From NCBI GenBank assembly GCA_903832105.1, contig CAILAO010000782.1, positions 1 to 16,967 of the forward strand: DNA of 16,967 bases, given 5' to 3'. Positions 15,021 to 16,967 of the stretch are shown here, one piece after another. Position numbers and translations under genes: made by a program. Under the pieces are notes generated by a model that searched no databases, was not told where the DNA came from, and was given only the letters and a program-made list of their open reading frames with translations. The stretch is from an uncultured Pseudomonadota bacterium (lineage in GTDB: Bacteria; Bdellovibrionota_B; Oligoflexia; Oligoflexales; CAILAO01). Positions within the stretch are counted from its first letter, which is position 1; every line of letters starts with the position of its first letter.

Positions 15021-16967
15021 TGTGGTCCTCGATCATTTCCCGGCGGCGTTTCTTCTGATCTTTGCCCCTTCCGGGCTTGAGGCTGATGGCCGGTGATGTC
15101 CATGGTGAAGCCGACCACCCGGACAACTTTCCCGTTTTCCAATACGGGCTCGGCGAGTATGCGAATCCACAACTCCCGTCCCTTCGCGGTGGTGAAACGG
15201 AGTTTTATTAAATCGTATGGCTGTCCTTTCTCCGTACACCGCTGGAAGGCGGCCGTGATCACCGGTCGATCCGCCGGCAGGTAATATTCCAAACTGCTGG
15301 GTGCGGGGCCGCCGAGATCCGGCTTTCCGGACACGTGTTGACGCGGTTCTAAATCATGGAGGCGATACATCTCATCCGTCCAGAACATGTTTTGCTTTTT
15401 GACGTCCCACTCCCAACTGCCAACGCAGGTCAGTTGCTGCGTGGTGCGGAGCAGTGCTTCACTTCGTTTCAGCGACTCTTCCTTCCGTTTTATCTCCGAT
15501 GTGATGGCAAAAAAGGTGATGACTGCGCCCTCGATCACGTTGTCGAGCGTGCGGTATGGCCTGATGCGCATCGTGTACCAACTGCCGTCCGTTGTCTGCA
15601 CGTCCACCTCTTTGGAAGTCAGTGTGTTCACTACGTCCTGCACGTCCTCCACTAGGTTGTTGTAGTTGATCAGGTTAGAAACGATGTGGCTCACGGGCCG
15701 TCCCACGTCGCTCGGGATCAGGTTGATGATCTGGGTGGCGGTGGGGGTGAATCGCAGGATGCGCAGTTGATTGTCCACGAAGACAGTGCCGATGCCGGTG
15801 CCGGCCAGCAAGTTGTTCATGTCGTTGTTGGCCCGCGACAGATCGGCCACCTTGCTTTGCAGCTCGGCGTTGACCGTGGCCAGCTCCTCGTTGACCGACT
15901 GCAACTCTTCCTTGGAGGTCTCCAGTTCCTCGTTGGTGGACTGCAATTCCTCGTTGACCGACTGCATCTCCTCGTTCGAAGATTTGAGCTCTTCGTTGGA
16001 GGTCTCCAGTTCCTCGTTGGTGGACTGGAGGTATTCTTCCTTGGCTCGGAGTTCCTGCTTCAACGCCGCGATGCGCCCGTCGGCGTCCAAATTGCGGCCG
16101 TCCGCTTCTGCGATGGCATTCTGGTCGGCGTTCTGATCCTGTTTGGGCTCGAAGGGCAACGCATCCTCCAGGATGACCAGGTACAAAGGTGTCTCGGGCG
16201 TCTCGGCAAAGCCTCCCTTCAGCGGGCGGATGGTCAGGTTGATCGTGGTGAAATCCCCGTTGGTTTTGACACGCAGGCCCGGGTGACGCACGATCTCTTT
16301 TGTCACTTCGGCTTTGTGCAGGGCCGTGGTCAATTCGTTCCGCAGCCCTTCGCGGGCCATCTTCAAGATGTTGTTGACTGTAGCCTCGCCCTGGGTCAGT
16401 TCCAGGTACATTCCGGTGCGGCCGTGGAGATAGACGATGTCGCCATGGCTGTTGACGAGCGCGCCGGCCGGGGCAATCTGTTGAAGCAGATACCGTTCGG
16501 TCAGCTCTCGCAGCGGCAGTTTCTTGGGGAATGTCTTCGTTGCGCCGGTCCCTGCGACACTATCCTCCTGCACCGTCATGGGCGGGAGAAATCGAGCGAG
16601 GGACACACGCTGCATGGCGTGAAAATCTTCTTTGCGCTGAAACAGCTTCGATTTGCGGTCCAGCCCGGCAAAAAGATCGTTAAACTCGCCCACGGACTCC
16701 GAGTTGCCCAGGAAGAGAAAACCGCCCGGGTTTAGCGCGTAGTGGAACAGGGGCATGAGCTTCTTCTGCAAGTCGCCGCCCATATAGATCAGGAGGTTGC
16801 GGCAGCTGATCAGGTCGAGCTTGGAGAATGGCGGATCTTTGATGACGTTCTGCTCGGAAAAGATCAGCATTTCGCGAATGCCTTTGTGGATACGGTAAGC
16901 GCTGCCGCCGGGCTCGGGCGTAAAAAAGCGCGCCAGCCGTTCGGGTGAGATATCGGAGGCAATGCTG
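15017..16967 (-). CDS. CheR methyltransferase-PAS protein, probable CheB/CheR-PAS fusion (5' part beyond window)
   Basis: The frame is open to the right edge, so only the last 649 residues are visible and the ATG at 16870 is internal. The first visible residues (SIASDISPERLARFF) continue into DPPFSKLDLISCRNLLIYM and GGFLFLGNSESVGE. These are the C-terminal half of the CheR SAM-dependent glutamate methyltransferase domain. A PAS-like segment (about 16520-16160) and a long coiled coil of NEEL/SNEE heptads (about 16060-15815) follow. Two PAS domains come next: one beginning AGTGIGTVFVDNQL (about 15810-15470) and one beginning VGSWEWDV (about 15425-15090). A short basic tail ends the protein. This order is typical of large CheB/CheR-PAS fusions, so a CheB domain is expected upstream. 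GC of about 63-65% in sampled lines is far above the rest of the window. The stop overlaps the start of the hybrid kinase, so the two probably form one signalling unit. Confidence 0.88.
   Translation of the reverse strand, partial: SIASDISPERLARFFTPEPGGSAYRIHKGIREMLIFSEQNVIKDPPFSKLDLISCRNLLIYMGGDLQKKLMPLFHYALNPGGFLFLGNSESVGEFNDLFAGLDRKSKLFQRKEDFHAMQRVSLARFLPPMTVQEDSVAGTGATKTFPKKLPLRELTERYLLQQIAPAGALVNSHGDIVYLHGRTGMYLELTQGEATVNNILKMAREGLRNELTTALHKAEVTKEIVRHPGLRVKTNGDFTTINLTIRPLKGGFAETPETPLYLVILEDALPFEPKQDQNADQNAIAEADGRNLDADGRIAALKQELRAKEEYLQSTNEELETSNEELKSSNEEMQSVNEELQSTNEELETSKEELQSVNEELATVNAELQSKVADLSRANNDMNNLLAGTGIGTVFVDNQLRILRFTPTATQIINLIPSDVGRPVSHIVSNLINYNNLVEDVQDVVNTLTSKEVDVQTTDGSWYTMRIRPYRTLDNVIEGAVITFFAITSEIKRKEESLKRSEALLRTTQQLTCVGSWEWDVKKQNMFWTDEMYRLHDLEPRQHVSGKPDLGGPAPSSLEYYLPADRPVITAAFQRCTEKGQPYDLIKLRFTTAKGRELWIRILAEPVLENGKVVRVVGFTMDITGHQPQARKGQRSEETPPGNDRGPQ
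15885..16027 (-). repeat. In-frame DNA repeats encoding the coiled coil
   Basis: A 32-bp block occurs exactly at 15912-15943 and 15996-16027, offset by 84 bp (28 codons, four heptads). A 19-bp block recurs at 15885-15903 and 15948-15966, offset by 63 bp (three heptads). They encode the repeating STNEELETS and SVNEEL units. Such heptad blocks are common in this protein family, so the repeats are part of the gene and not a separate element. Confidence 0.75.

Noticed and set aside
15885..16027. A possible tandem-repeat or CRISPR-like array
   Set aside because: The repeats are in-frame heptad codons of a coiled coil in a known protein family, with no spacer-repeat regularity.
15686..16735. A 349-codon rightward frame opposite the CheR-PAS gene
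   Set aside because: It is the antisense shadow of a high-GC gene with a recognisable protein on the other strand. Its product is repetitive (LQFLVGGL-type repeats mirroring the coiled-coil codons) and it has no recognisable domain.

Overview
The window is about 17 kb of a Gram-negative genome. It encodes a complete tripartite RND efflux pump with a TolC-type outer-membrane channel, two proteins with lipoprotein-type signal sequences, and a small outer-membrane beta-barrel. Gene density is high and TTG/GTG starts are common. All three convergent gene pairs have stops that abut or overlap. GC is roughly 45-48% in the lines I counted between 1 and about 14.2 kb. Exported hydrolases, a PilZ protein and a PanP-type aspartate decarboxylase would fit a Bdellovibrionota or other former deltaproteobacterial lineage. 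That placement is an inference and is not proven by any marker gene here. No RNA genes, insertion sequences or CRISPR arrays were seen.

Layout from left to right. (1) 132-2774 (-): a large surface or periplasmic lipoprotein with a papain-like (C1A) cysteine protease domain and a long beta-rich C-terminal part. (2) 2775-3304: a 530-bp divergent intergenic region with four inverted repeats. One pair ends in a T-rich tract like a + strand terminator. The others lie upstream of the efflux promoter. (3) 3305-8901 (+): the efflux operon of outer-membrane channel, membrane-fusion adaptor and RND pump. (4) 8909-9679 (-): a small beta-barrel protein convergent with the pump. (5) 9897-10232 (+): a hyperacidic small protein, convergent with (6) 10236-10892 (-): an exported protein carrying a complete PD-(D/E)XK nuclease-like motif set. 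(7) 11093-13242 (+): a PilZ-like protein translationally coupled by a 4-bp overlap to a PLP-dependent aspartate decarboxylase (PanP family), which would supply beta-alanine for pantothenate. (8) 16967-13239 (-): the 3' part of a CheR-PAS (probable CheB/CheR-PAS fusion) gene that runs off the right edge, coupled by an ATGA overlap to a hybrid histidine kinase.

The most unusual points are these: the secreted PD-(D/E)XK protein with its hyperacidic convergent neighbour; the PilZ-PanP coupling, which hints at c-di-GMP-linked control of beta-alanine synthesis; the inverted repeats in front of the efflux operon and the orphan terminator-like element behind them; and the GC step (about 62-65% falling to about 45%) that passes through the hybrid kinase gene. 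That step suggests that the right end was acquired horizontally and that the kinase is a mosaic, or that there is an assembly join.
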